A stretch of 55,321 nt of DNA from Pseudomonadota bacterium (GTDB lineage Bacteria; Pseudomonadota; Gammaproteobacteria; Steroidobacterales; Steroidobacteraceae): NCBI GenBank assembly GCA_019352035.1, contig JABBNZ010000008.1, positions 1 through 55,321 on the forward strand, written 5' to 3'. The translations under genes were made by a program, and so were the position numbers. A model generated the notes under the pieces. It saw only the letters and a list, made by a program, of their open reading frames with translations. It was not told the origin of the DNA and did no database searches. Every line of letters begins with the position of its first letter. Positions within the stretch are counted from its first letter, which is position 1. Shown piece after piece: positions 1 through 8,233 of this stretch.

Positions 1-11
1 CTCTTCCGATC
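1..11. other. Possible residual Illumina adapter at the sequence end
   Basis: The first 11 bases, CTCTTCCGATC, are identical to the 3' part of the standard Illumina adapter (reverse complement GATCGGAAGAG). Its position at the exact edge of the window suggests untrimmed adapter at a contig end. The neighbouring base is not the T expected from A-tailing, so a chance match is not excluded. If it is adapter, the last three codons of the partial gene on the minus strand are artificial. Confidence 0.4.
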
Positions 12-317
12 GCCGCTGAAGTGACCCTCGTAGCGCGCAGCCACGGCGAAATGCATCTGCGCCGGCGGACCGCCAAAGCGATGCGGCGACGGGGCGAAGT
101 GCGCCCCGCCATGGGGAACCGGACCGGCAAAGCGGCGCGGGGGAGCGGCGAAATGCATCCCGCCTCGCGCCGCCGGGGCACGGGCGGCGAAGTGCCCATG
201 GAAGGCGGCCCCGCGGCGATCTTCGCCATGAGCTCCCGGTGCCGCCAGGAGCAGGACCGAAACCGCGATCACCGTGGCCGCAGTCATGCCATTCATCAGT
301 CTTGCCTTGATCTTCAT
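1..317 (-). CDS. Secreted His-Phe repeat protein, 3'-truncated by the window edge
   Basis: An open frame of 105 codons runs from an ATG at 317 to the left edge without a stop, so only the N-terminal part is present. Residues 1-31 look like a Sec signal peptide: basic MKIKAR, hydrophobic ATVIAVSVLLLAAP, then a likely cleavage after AHG. The mature part is rich in Gly, Ala, Pro and His, and repeats a His-Phe-Ala unit at residues 42, 55, 73, 89 and 99 (HFAAR, HFAAP, HFAPS, HFAVA, HFSG). A GGAG lies just upstream of the start. Similar low-complexity secreted proteins are usually hypothetical. Metal binding through the histidines is possible, but nothing here shows it. The ORF is not a GC artefact in my view, because a clean signal peptide precedes a regular repeat. 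Confidence 0.6.
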   Translation of the reverse strand, partial: MKIKARLMNGMTAATVIAVSVLLLAAPGAHGEDRRGAAFHGHFAARAPAARGGMHFAAPPRRFAGPVPHGGAHFAPSPHRFGGPPAQMHFAVAARYEGHFSGDRK

Positions 318-381
318 GCGCTCCGCCCCGCGATCCGTTTGGACCTGCCGCGACCGCCTGCGTTCCAGGCCGGCATAGAGC

Positions 382-2952
382 TTACAACGTTACAGCTGAC
401 CGAAAGCTGACCAGCTTCACTGCCTCCAGTCCTGCGAGCAGGACCAGGGCCGCGGCCGCGCAGAGCAGGAACTGGCCGGCCTGCAGCGGCCCCAGGCGCA
501 GGAACGCGTGCACGGCGGGGATCGTGAAGGCCGCGGCCAGTGCGCCGGCCGCGGCGGCCACGCTGATCCAGAGCGACGGATTGCGGCGCGTGAGGCCGAC
601 GAGCGGTGAGGCGCTGAAGCTGCGGTTCGCGAATATCAGCGCGTAGTTGGCGCACACCAGGGTCACGAAGCCCATGGAGCGGACCACCTCGGGCGGCAGT
701 CCGCGCAGCGTGGCGTAGAGGAATACGCCGCATACCGCCGCGATTGCGAGCGCTCCCTGCAGGAAACCGCGCACCAGGAGCGGGCGCGACAGCAGGCCGG
801 TGTCCGGATCGCGCGGGGGTCGGGTCATCACATTCCGCTCGTCGGGCTCCGCCTCGAGCACGACCGAGCACAGCGGGTCGATGATGAGCTCGAGAATCGC
901 GATCAGCATGGGCGTCAGCACCAGCGGCCGGTCCATCGCGATCGGCAGCAATGCCAGAGCCGCGATCGGCATGTGGATCGCCAGGATGTAGCCGATCGCC
1001 TTCACCAGATTGTCGTAGATGCGCCGTCCGAGACGCACGGCGCGCACGATCGAGTTGAAATCATCATCGAGCAGGACGAGCGAGGAAGCCTCGCGCGCAA
1101 CATCGGTTCCGCGCTGCCCCATGGCGATGCCGATGTGCGCCGACCTCAGCGCGGGTGCGTCATTGACGCCATCGCCCGTCATGGCGACGACCTCTCCGAG
1201 CGCCTTCAAGGCGCTGACGATGCGCAGTTTCTGTTGGGGCGTGATCCGTGCGAAGACGGACACCGCCGCGATGCGCTCACGCAGGGCTTGCTCCTCGAGC
1301 CCCGCCAGCTCCGTACCGGTCGTGACCTTCTCGTGCTCGATCCCCGCCTGTCTCGCAATGGCGCGAGCCGTCTCCGGGTGATCGCCGGTGATCATCACCA
1401 CGCGGATGCCCGCAGAGCGGCACTCGCGCACGGCCTGGGGGATGCCCTCGCGCAGAGGGTCGATGAAACCGATCAGGCCCTCCGGCTCGAGCGGCAGATC
1501 GAGGACCTGCTGCGGCGGCTTGGCCGTCGTGAGGCGAGCGGACGCCACAGCGAGCACGCGCAGCCCGCGTTGCGCCAGGTCCTCCACCCTGACACGCATG
1601 GCCTGCAGGGCCGCGGGATCCAACCGGCAGAGCGTGCCGATCGCCTCCGGGGCTCCCTTGGCCGCGGCGAGCAGCGCTCCGTCCGCACCGCGCCAAACCT
1701 GCACGAGCGCCGGCAGCTCCGGCTGCCATGGATAGCCGCGCACGAGCTGCGCCCCGCTCACCGCGCGGCCCGCATCGCCGGCCAGCCGCACCAGCGCGCG
1801 GTCCATGGGATCGATCGCCTCGGGGCGGCTCGCCAACACGGCGGTCTGGAGCAGATCGGCCAACCGCGGGTCCAGGGTGCCCGCCGCTCCCGGCCGATCG
1901 AGCGCCGCGGCGCACTGCGCATCCCTTTCCAGCCATGCGACCGACATGACATTGCGGGTGAGCGTCCCGGTCTTGTCGGTGCACAGGACCGTAGCCGCTC
2001 CCAGCGTCTCGATGGCCGCCGGGCGGCGGGTCAACACCCGAGAGCGTGACAGCCGCCACGCGCCCATCACCATGAACACCGTCAGGACGAGCGGAAACTC
2101 CTCGGGCAGCATCGACATTGCAAGCGCGATGCCGGCGAGCAGGCCCTGGAGCCAGGCGCCCCGCAGGAGGCCGTAGAGCAGCGCCGCGATCACGCTCAGC
2201 GACAGCCCGACGATGGCGAAGCCGGTCACGAACCGGCGCGTCTGAACCTGCAGGCGCGGCGGCTCCGGCGTGATCCGTGTGACGCTGTGTCCGATCTTGC
2301 CGATCTCGCTGCGTACTCCCGTCGCCGTGACCACCGCCAGGCCGCCGCCGGTGACGATCAGTGTGCCGGAGAAGACGAGAGGCTGGTCGTCGCCTCCCGG
2401 CGCCGCATCGGGCGACGGCGCTGCGTGCGAAGGGCGCTTGCGCACGGGGACGGACTCGCCCGTGAGCAGACTCTCGTCCGCCTGGACGTCATCGCCGGAA
2501 ATCAACATGGCGTCCGCGGGAACGCGGTCGCCTTCGGCGAGCACCAGCAGGTCGCCGCGCACCACCTCCCTGCCGGGGATGCGCACCTGCTCGCCGTCGC
2601 GGATGATGAGCGCCCGCGGACTCGTGAGGTCTCGCAGCGCCTCGAGGACCCGCTCGCTCCTGCCCTCCTGGATGATGGCGATCGCCACGGAGAAGCAGGC
2701 GAAGCCGAAGAGCACCAGCGCCTCGCCACGGCTGCCGATCAGCAGGTACAGGACGCCCGCGCCGAGTAGCAGCGCGAACATGGGCTCGCGTAGCACCTCG
2801 ATGACGATGCGCAGCGCAGTGCGGCGCTCGAGCTCCGGCAGCGCGTTCGGGCCCTCCGCCCGCAGCCGCTCCGCCGCCTCGCTAGCGGTCAGTCCGCGGC
2901 GCGCCGCCGGCGGCGCCCCTTCGTGAGAGTCGTTGTGCTCCAACGCTGTCAT
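382..2952 (-). CDS. P-type cation-transporting ATPase (P2-like)
   Basis: 856-residue membrane ATPase that would couple ATP hydrolysis to cation transport across the inner membrane. In order: N-terminal cation-ATPase domain (about 15-75), actuator domain with TGES (164-167), M4 motif PEEFP (283-287), phosphorylation site DKTGT with Asp326, nucleotide-binding KGAPE (432-436), hinge TGDGVNDAP (592-600), and a C-terminal membrane domain with ELIIDPLC in M6. The layout and length fit Ca2+/H+-type P2/P3 pumps. PEEFP instead of PEGLP leaves the ion uncertain, and no Cys-Pro-Cys heavy-metal motif is present. I chose the ATG at 2952; a longer frame would begin with TTG and overlap the upstream gene. 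It follows the small tail-anchored gene by 28 nt in a MarR-headed unit. Confidence 0.93.
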   Translation of the reverse strand: MTALEHNDSHEGAPPAARRGLTASEAAERLRAEGPNALPELERRTALRIVIEVLREPMFALLLGAGVLYLLIGSRGEALVLFGFACFSVAIAIIQEGRSERVLEALRDLTSPRALIIRDGEQVRIPGREVVRGDLLVLAEGDRVPADAMLISGDDVQADESLLTGESVPVRKRPSHAAPSPDAAPGGDDQPLVFSGTLIVTGGGLAVVTATGVRSEIGKIGHSVTRITPEPPRLQVQTRRFVTGFAIVGLSLSVIAALLYGLLRGAWLQGLLAGIALAMSMLPEEFPLVLTVFMVMGAWRLSRSRVLTRRPAAIETLGAATVLCTDKTGTLTRNVMSVAWLERDAQCAAALDRPGAAGTLDPRLADLLQTAVLASRPEAIDPMDRALVRLAGDAGRAVSGAQLVRGYPWQPELPALVQVWRGADGALLAAAKGAPEAIGTLCRLDPAALQAMRVRVEDLAQRGLRVLAVASARLTTAKPPQQVLDLPLEPEGLIGFIDPLREGIPQAVRECRSAGIRVVMITGDHPETARAIARQAGIEHEKVTTGTELAGLEEQALRERIAAVSVFARITPQQKLRIVSALKALGEVVAMTGDGVNDAPALRSAHIGIAMGQRGTDVAREASSLVLLDDDFNSIVRAVRLGRRIYDNLVKAIGYILAIHMPIAALALLPIAMDRPLVLTPMLIAILELIIDPLCSVVLEAEPDERNVMTRPPRDPDTGLLSRPLLVRGFLQGALAIAAVCGVFLYATLRGLPPEVVRSMGFVTLVCANYALIFANRSFSASPLVGLTRRNPSLWISVAAAAGALAAAFTIPAVHAFLRLGPLQAGQFLLCAAAALVLLAGLEAVKLVSFRSAVTL

Positions 2953-2980
2953 CTCAACGTGCTGCGATGTGGCTGCGCGC

Positions 2981-3403
2981 TCATTTGCGGTGGCGGGAGA
3001 TGACGAGCACGGCAATCAGGATCACGGCGACGTTGAGCACCCACCAGGCCGCCATGCCGTGCCCCTCGAGCGAGTCGAGCATGCTCCGGTGCCGCGGGAG
3101 ACTCACGGTGCCGGTGAGCAGCTCGCGGATGCCGTCGTGGGCCACGACGACGCTCAGCGATTGGTTGCCGCCGTCCCGGCCGCGCAGCGAGAGCAGATAG
3201 GTGCCGCCCAGCTGCGCGGTGAGCGGCACGCGGTGTCCGTCGAGAGTCGCGGTCACGTTGCCGGCTCCCGTGATGAGCTGATGATTCGCGCGGCGGGTGA
3301 CCCGCAGCGCGAGCGAGTCGTCCGACGAAGTCACGGTCAGCTTGAGGAGCGCCGAGCGCGCGACGATGGCCGGGGCATTGGGGGATGCAGGGGCGGATGG
3401 CAT
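2981..3403 (-). CDS. Tail-anchored hypothetical protein
   Basis: 140 residues that I cannot place in a named family. Residues 15-100 are soluble with alternating polar and hydrophobic residues suggesting beta strands, such as LLKLTVTSSDDSLALRV and GGTYLLSLRGRDGG. Residues 116-136 (MAAWWVLNVAVILIAVLVI) form one membrane helix followed by a basic end, SRHRK. No signal peptide is visible, so the protein looks anchored by its tail. It starts 3 nt after the MarR stop and ends 28 nt before the P-type ATPase, so the three genes are probably co-transcribed. A role as an accessory subunit or sensor for the pump is inference from position only. Confidence 0.75.
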   Translation of the reverse strand: MPSAPASPNAPAIVARSALLKLTVTSSDDSLALRVTRRANHQLITGAGNVTATLDGHRVPLTAQLGGTYLLSLRGRDGGNQSLSVVVAHDGIRELLTGTVSLPRHRSMLDSLEGHGMAAWWVLNVAVILIAVLVISRHRK

Positions 3404-3406
3404 CGG

Positions 3407-3868
3407 CTAATCCTGCAATCCGAGGAAACTCTCGAGTGTCTCGAGACCCACGAGCAGCCCTCGCAGCTGCTCCTTGGTGAGGCACGCGAGCAGCTCCCGC
3501 TCGCGCTCGAGAACGAGCGGCACGAGCTCCGCATACATCTTGCGGCCCCCCTTGGTGAGGCGCACTTCCCTCTCGCGCCGGTCGGCGGTGCTCGAGGCGC
3601 GCTCGATCAGCTCGCGCTCCTCCAGATGGGCGACCGCACGGCTCACGCGGGTCTTGTGCATCCGCGTGCTCTCGGCGATGTGCTGTGCGGTACAGCCGTG
3701 CTGCGAGCCCACCGTCGCCATGACTCGCCACTCGGGGATGTCGAGGCCGAAACGCTCCCGGTAGATGTCGGAGAGGTGATCGCTCACCCCCACGGCGAGG
3801 CGGTTGAGCCGGTAGGGCACGAAGGCGGCGAGCTCGAGCCCGAGCTCGGTCGGAGCCCGGACGGTCAT
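3407..3868 (-). CDS. MarR-family transcriptional regulator
   Basis: 153 residues with the MarR winged-helix layout. The recognition-helix region reads CTAQHIAESTRMHKTRVSRA, followed by a wing rich in charge (TADRREREVRLTKGG). The start is the ATG at 3868, with GGGGAG seven bases upstream; the longer upstream frame has no support. The gene heads a minus-strand unit with the tail-anchored protein and the ATPase, and is divergent from hmgA-fahA. MarR-type repressors of homogentisate catabolism are known in several proteobacteria, so control of hmgA-fahA together with its own operon is a reasonable inference. A dyad at 3887-3900 would suit its binding. Confidence 0.92.
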   Translation of the reverse strand: MTVRAPTELGLELAAFVPYRLNRLAVGVSDHLSDIYRERFGLDIPEWRVMATVGSQHGCTAQHIAESTRMHKTRVSRAVAHLEERELIERASSTADRREREVRLTKGGRKMYAELVPLVLERERELLACLTKEQLRGLLVGLETLESFLGLQD

Positions 3869-3886
3869 ATCATCACTCCCCAAACG

Positions 3887-3900
3887 GTTGCATCCGCAAC
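3887..3900. promoter_or_regulatory. Candidate MarR operator between marR and hmgA
   Basis: GTTGC-ATCC-GCAAC is a perfect 5-bp dyad with a 4-bp spacer, located 18 bp upstream of the MarR start and about 150 bp upstream of hmgA. Size and place fit a MarR dimer site that represses its own gene and perhaps the divergent catabolic genes. No clear sigma70 promoter could be assigned beside it. Confidence 0.45.
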
Positions 3901-4047
3901 TAATTGTGTCATCATGGTCGTCATCGCTTTGCGGGACCCTGAAGTATGAAGCCAGGCACGGGGAGGCGCCGCGCGCTGGGCCGGGCAGGATGCCCGGGTC
4001 CGGCGCTTCGTACCAGAGGCGAAGCATACCGGGAGTGGGAGTAAGTG

Positions 4048-5397
4048 ATGAGCACCGCAATGCCAGCCGCAGAGGACGCCGTCCCGGCGCCCCTGAAGTA
4101 CCTGCAGGGATTCGGTAACCACTTCGCCACCGAGGCCGTGCCCGGCGCGCTGCCCGAAGGCCGCAATTCCCCGCAGCGCTGCCCGTACGGGCTCTATGCC
4201 GAGCAGCTCTCGGGGACCGCCTTCACCGCCCCCCGGCAAGCCAACCGCCGCAGCTGGCTCTATCGCATCCGTCCCGCCGCCATGCTGCAGCAACCCTTCC
4301 GCCCGCTGCCGCACCCCGGGCTCGCGAGTCGCTTCGATGCGCTGCCGGTATCACCGAATCCGTTGCGCTGGAGCCCGCCGCCCATCCCGCGGGAGCCGGC
4401 CGATTTCATCGACGGCCTGCTGACGCTCGCAGGCACCGGCTCGCCGGAGAGCCACGCCGGCTGCGCCATTCACTGGTATCTCGTCAATCGGCCGATGCGC
4501 GAGCGGTTCTTCTACGATGCCGACGGTGAGCTTCTCATCGTGCCGCAGCTCGGACGGCTGCGCGTCGCGACCGAGCTCGGCGTGCTCGAGGCCGCGCCGC
4601 AGGAAGTGGTGCTCATTCCGCGGGGGGTGCGCTTTCGGGTCGAGCTGCCGGACGGTCAGGCGCGCGGCTATGTCTGCGAGAGCTTCGGCGCGCCGATGCG
4701 CCTGCCCGACCTCGGCCCCATCGGCGCCAACGGCCTCGCCAATCCGCGCGATTTTCAGACACCGGTCGCATGGTACGAGGACCGCGAGGGAGAGATGGAG
4801 CTCATCGCGAAGCTCGGCGGGGAGCTGTGGACGGCCACGCTCGATCACTCCCCGCTCGATGTCGTCGCCTGGCACGGCAACCATGCGCCCTGCAAATACG
4901 ACCTGCGCCGATTCAACACCATGGGCTCGGTGAGCTACGATCATCCGGACCCTTCCATTTTCCTCGTGCTGCAGTCGGTCAGCGATACCCCCGGCGTCGA
5001 CTCGCTCGACTTCGTCATCTTTCCGCCGCGCTGGCTCGCGATGGAGGACACCTTCCGCCCGCCGTGGTTTCACCGCAATGTCGCGAGCGAGTGCATGGGG
5101 CTGATCCACGGCGTGTATGACGCCAAGGCCGGCGGCTTCGAGCCGGGGGGCGCCTCGCTCCACAACTGCATGACCGGACACGGCCCGGACGCCGAGACCT
5201 TCGAGCGCGCCGTGAGCGCCGATACCCGCCAGCCGCAGCGCATCGGCGACACGATGGCGTTCATGTTCGAGACGCGCACCGTGATCCGGCCCACGCGCCG
5301 CGCCCTCGAGCTGCCGCAGCTGCAGTCCGACTACGCGCAGTGTTGGCGCAGCCTGCCCAAGCGCTTCCGGCCGCCGGCCGGCGCGGCCTCGGAGTGA
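4048..5397 (+). CDS. hmgA: Homogentisate 1,2-dioxygenase
   Basis: 449 residues. It opens the aromatic ring of homogentisate to maleylacetoacetate in tyrosine/phenylalanine breakdown, using non-haem Fe(II). The N-terminus carries the family block [13 protein letters not shown]. The iron ligands are visible in FHRNVASE (His342, Glu348) and TGHGPD (His378), matching His335/Glu341/His371 of the human enzyme. Length is normal. The ATG at 4048 has GGGAG six bases upstream; a GTG one codon earlier is less likely. fahA follows 13 nt after the stop. maiA (isomerase) and hppD are not in the window. Confidence 0.97.
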   Translation: MSTAMPAAEDAVPAPLKYLQGFGNHFATEAVPGALPEGRNSPQRCPYGLYAEQLSGTAFTAPRQANRRSWLYRIRPAAMLQQPFRPLPHPGLASRFDALPVSPNPLRWSPPPIPREPADFIDGLLTLAGTGSPESHAGCAIHWYLVNRPMRERFFYDADGELLIVPQLGRLRVATELGVLEAAPQEVVLIPRGVRFRVELPDGQARGYVCESFGAPMRLPDLGPIGANGLANPRDFQTPVAWYEDREGEMELIAKLGGELWTATLDHSPLDVVAWHGNHAPCKYDLRRFNTMGSVSYDHPDPSIFLVLQSVSDTPGVDSLDFVIFPPRWLAMEDTFRPPWFHRNVASECMGLIHGVYDAKAGGFEPGGASLHNCMTGHGPDAETFERAVSADTRQPQRIGDTMAFMFETRTVIRPTRRALELPQLQSDYAQCWRSLPKRFRPPAGAASE

Positions 5398-5410
5398 GGG
5401 GGTGGCGCCG

Positions 5411-6721
5411 GTGAGCACCCTCGACGCGACTCACGACCCGAAGCTGCGCAGCTGGGTGGATTCCGCCAACCTCCCCGGCTGCGACTTTCCCATCCAGAAC
5501 CTGCCGCTCGCGGTCTTCCGGCGCAAAGGCAGCGGCGAGAATTTCCGCTGCGGCGCCGCCATCGGCGACAGCGTTCTCGACCTGGGCGCGCTCGACATGC
5601 TGAGCCCGTTCGGGGGCCTCGGCACCCAAGCGCTGGCGGCCTGTGCCGAGCCGTCGTTGAATCGGCTCATGGCGCTCGGGCGAGAGGCGTGGGTCGCGCT
5701 GCGCCGGGGATTGTCGCAGTGTCTGCGCGAGGGCGCGCCCCGGGCGATGGAGCTCGCCGCCGCGCTCGTGCCGCAGCGCGAGGTTGAGTTCACCCTGCCG
5801 GCGAGGATCGGCAACTACACGGATTTCTACGCCTCCATCCACCACGCCACCGCGGTCGGGCGCCTCTTCCGGCCGGATCAACCCCTGCTGCCCAACTACA
5901 AGTGGATGCCCATCGCCTATCATGGCCGTGCCTCATCGATCGGGGTCTCCGGCCAGGAGTTCAGGCGTCCGCACGGTCAGGTCATGCCCCGCGGCGCCGA
6001 GCGGCCGCAGGTCGCGCCGAGCGCGCGGCTCGACTTCGAGCTCGAGGTCGGCATCCTCATCGGCACCGGCAACGGCCTGGGCTCTCCCATCCCGATCGCC
6101 CAGGCCGAGGAGCACGTGTTCGGACTCTGCCTGCTCAATGATTGGTCGGCCCGCGACGTTCAGGCGTGGGAGTACCAGCCGTTGGGTCCTTTCCTCGCCA
6201 AGAGCTTCGCCAGCACGATCTCACCCTGGGTGGTGACACTGGAAGCGCTCGCGCCCTACCGGCTGCCCTGGACCCGGCCGGCGGAGGATCCGCAGCCCCT
6301 GCCCTATCTCGACTGCGAGCCGCTGCGAACGCGTGGCGCGCTCGACCTGCAGCTTGAGGTGGCGCTCGAGACCGCCGCCATGCGCGCCGCGGGCGCCGCG
6401 CCGCAGCCTCTGGCGCGCACCAACTTCCGTCACAGCTACTGGGCGATCGCGCAGATGGTCGCGCATCACACCGTCAATGGCTGCAATCTCGAGCCCGGAG
6501 ACCTCTTCGGCAGCGGCACCCAGTCCGGTCCCACGCCGGAGCAGGCCGGCTCCCTGCTCGAGCTCACCGAGGGCGGCAAGCGGCCGCTCAGGCTCACGGG
6601 AGGCGAGACGCGCACCTTCCTGGAGGACGGTGACCGGGTGATCCTGCGGGGCTGGTGCGAGCGGCCCGGTTGCGCCCGGATCGGCTTCGGCGAGGCGAGC
6701 GGCACCGTGCTCGCCGAGTAG
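5411..6721 (+). CDS. fahA: Fumarylacetoacetase
   Basis: 436 residues from the GTG at 5411. It hydrolyses fumarylacetoacetate to fumarate and acetoacetate, the last step of homogentisate breakdown. Landmarks are DFYASIHHATAVG near the substrate pocket, the acidic metal-binding segment DFELEVG, and NDWSARDVQAWEYQPLGPF, all typical of eukaryote-like FAH. A GTG at 5402 is in frame, but the AGGGGG at 5397-5401 is better spaced for 5411. It sits directly behind hmgA in a two-gene catabolic unit and ends 13 nt from the convergent chemoreceptor gene. Confidence 0.96.
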   Translation: MSTLDATHDPKLRSWVDSANLPGCDFPIQNLPLAVFRRKGSGENFRCGAAIGDSVLDLGALDMLSPFGGLGTQALAACAEPSLNRLMALGREAWVALRRGLSQCLREGAPRAMELAAALVPQREVEFTLPARIGNYTDFYASIHHATAVGRLFRPDQPLLPNYKWMPIAYHGRASSIGVSGQEFRRPHGQVMPRGAERPQVAPSARLDFELEVGILIGTGNGLGSPIPIAQAEEHVFGLCLLNDWSARDVQAWEYQPLGPFLAKSFASTISPWVVTLEALAPYRLPWTRPAEDPQPLPYLDCEPLRTRGALDLQLEVALETAAMRAAGAAPQPLARTNFRHSYWAIAQMVAHHTVNGCNLEPGDLFGSGTQSGPTPEQAGSLLELTEGGKRPLRLTGGETRTFLEDGDRVILRGWCERPGCARIGFGEASGTVLAE

Positions 6722-6734
6722 TGATGTAGCTCAG

Positions 6735-8141
6735 CTACTGCCGGTAGCCGATGCGGAACGCGCCCCAGTGCCGGCCGCGCACCCAGATGGGCGAGGACAG
6801 GTCCTTCATCAGCACGAAATTGCCGCCGCCCATGTCGCGCCGGTAGGTCTGCAGCAGGAACGGCTTGGTGTTGCGGGCAACCTTCTGCACCGCCCGATCC
6901 TTGAACAGGCGGCGGTTGCGGCAATGCGCCGCGTTCCAGACCGGATCCTTGCCTTGCGGCAGGCGGTAGTTGGGATTGTGGGTCGGCAGATACCCGCCCT
7001 TCGCCCAGGCCACGCAGAAGATGATGCGCGGGTCCGCGCGTTGCAGCGGGTCCTGGATGGGCGGCAGCACGCGATCGGTAAACTCGACGTAGTCCGTGAG
7101 GTACTGCTTGGGGTTGGTGCCCGGGATCTCCCGGTAGCGCTCGTCGAAGAGCTGCGTCTCCGCGATCTCGCCGCGGGCGACCGCCGCCTCGAACAGCTCC
7201 CCGATTCGCTTCGCGCTCTCGAGACCCAGGCGAATGATGGACGTGTCGGCGGTCTCCATGCCGCTGCCGGCGATGAGCTCGATCAGGCCCTCGCTGAGTC
7301 CGAGCAGTCCCTCCACTCTCTTGTCGGCCTGGGCGAGACTGGTGGATGAGAGCTGCACGCCCTCGGCGAGACCGCCGAGCTCGGAGAGTGTCGCATTGCA
7401 GGCCTCGAGGTTGCCGGCTGCCGAGCGCGCGATGGAATCGATCTCGCGCGTCACGGTGCCGAAGGCGTCGTGAGCCCGAACGACCACGCCTTGGACCTGC
7501 TGAGCACCGGTCGCGGCCTCGCCCGCGTGTTTGTCGGCCGCACCGCCCTCGGTGATCAGCCCCTCGATCTGCTCCGCGAGCGAGCGCACCGTGGAGGTGA
7601 TCCGCTCCGTCGCGGCGCGGGTCTCCTCCGCGAGAGTCTTGACCTCGGCGGCGACGACCGCGAACCCGCGCCCGGCGTCTCCGGCGCGCGCGGCTTCGAT
7701 GCCGGCATTGAGCGAGAGGAGCCGCGTCTGCTTGGCGATCCCCTCGATGGCCCCGGCCACGGAGGTGATCTGCGCGAGCACCGGAGCGAAGGAGGCGAGC
7801 CGCTCCTGGATGCGCCCGACCGATACCGTCAGCCGCCCGATGTGCTGGACGGCGCCGCCCATGAGACTGCGAGACTCGGAGATCTCCGTACCGGCCGCGG
7901 AGGCGGCCCGCTGGGCCTCGCGCGCCGCACGGTCGATCTCGCGATTGCCCGAGACCATGGTCTCGGTCGCCTGATTCAACTCCTCGAACTGGGCGGCCTG
8001 CCCGGAGACCTGGGTCGAGAGATCCTCGAGGTGGCCGGCGATGTCGGCGACCTCGACACCGAGGGAGCCGAGCCGATTCGCCAGATTTTGGATCAGGCGG
8101 TCACTGTCGGACTGCGCGGCGACATCTGCGGCGGGCGTCAT
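6735..8141 (-). CDS. Soluble methyl-accepting chemotaxis protein with C-terminal sensor domain
   Basis: 468 residues with no membrane segment or signal peptide, so cytoplasmic. Residues 40-250 form the chemoreceptor signalling hairpin, with the conserved tip around [20 protein letters not shown] (135-154) and [17 protein letters not shown]. Roughly residues 295-468 form a separate domain ending in [14 protein letters not shown] and [15 protein letters not shown], which I recognise as a PAS/Cache-like module attached to some receptors. The order (signalling first, sensor last) is the reverse of classical receptors. No che or flagellar genes are nearby, so the ligand and partner CheA/CheW are unknown. 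It stands alone between fahA (convergent) and the nuo operon. Confidence 0.9.
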   Translation of the reverse strand: MTPAADVAAQSDSDRLIQNLANRLGSLGVEVADIAGHLEDLSTQVSGQAAQFEELNQATETMVSGNREIDRAAREAQRAASAAGTEISESRSLMGGAVQHIGRLTVSVGRIQERLASFAPVLAQITSVAGAIEGIAKQTRLLSLNAGIEAARAGDAGRGFAVVAAEVKTLAEETRAATERITSTVRSLAEQIEGLITEGGAADKHAGEAATGAQQVQGVVVRAHDAFGTVTREIDSIARSAAGNLEACNATLSELGGLAEGVQLSSTSLAQADKRVEGLLGLSEGLIELIAGSGMETADTSIIRLGLESAKRIGELFEAAVARGEIAETQLFDERYREIPGTNPKQYLTDYVEFTDRVLPPIQDPLQRADPRIIFCVAWAKGGYLPTHNPNYRLPQGKDPVWNAAHCRNRRLFKDRAVQKVARNTKPFLLQTYRRDMGGGNFVLMKDLSSPIWVRGRHWGAFRIGYRQ

Positions 8142-8233
8142 GGGACTTCAAGACTAGCCGTGGATCGGAAAGCCAGCCACCCTATCCCTCGGCCAGCGCG
8201 CACTCGGGACCCGATGTTCTGTTCCCGGGACAG

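Noticed and set aside
8219-8233. LexA-like CTGT...ACAG box at the nuoN stop
   Set aside because: The spacer is 7 rather than 8 bases and the site is at the 3' end of the operon, not at a promoter.
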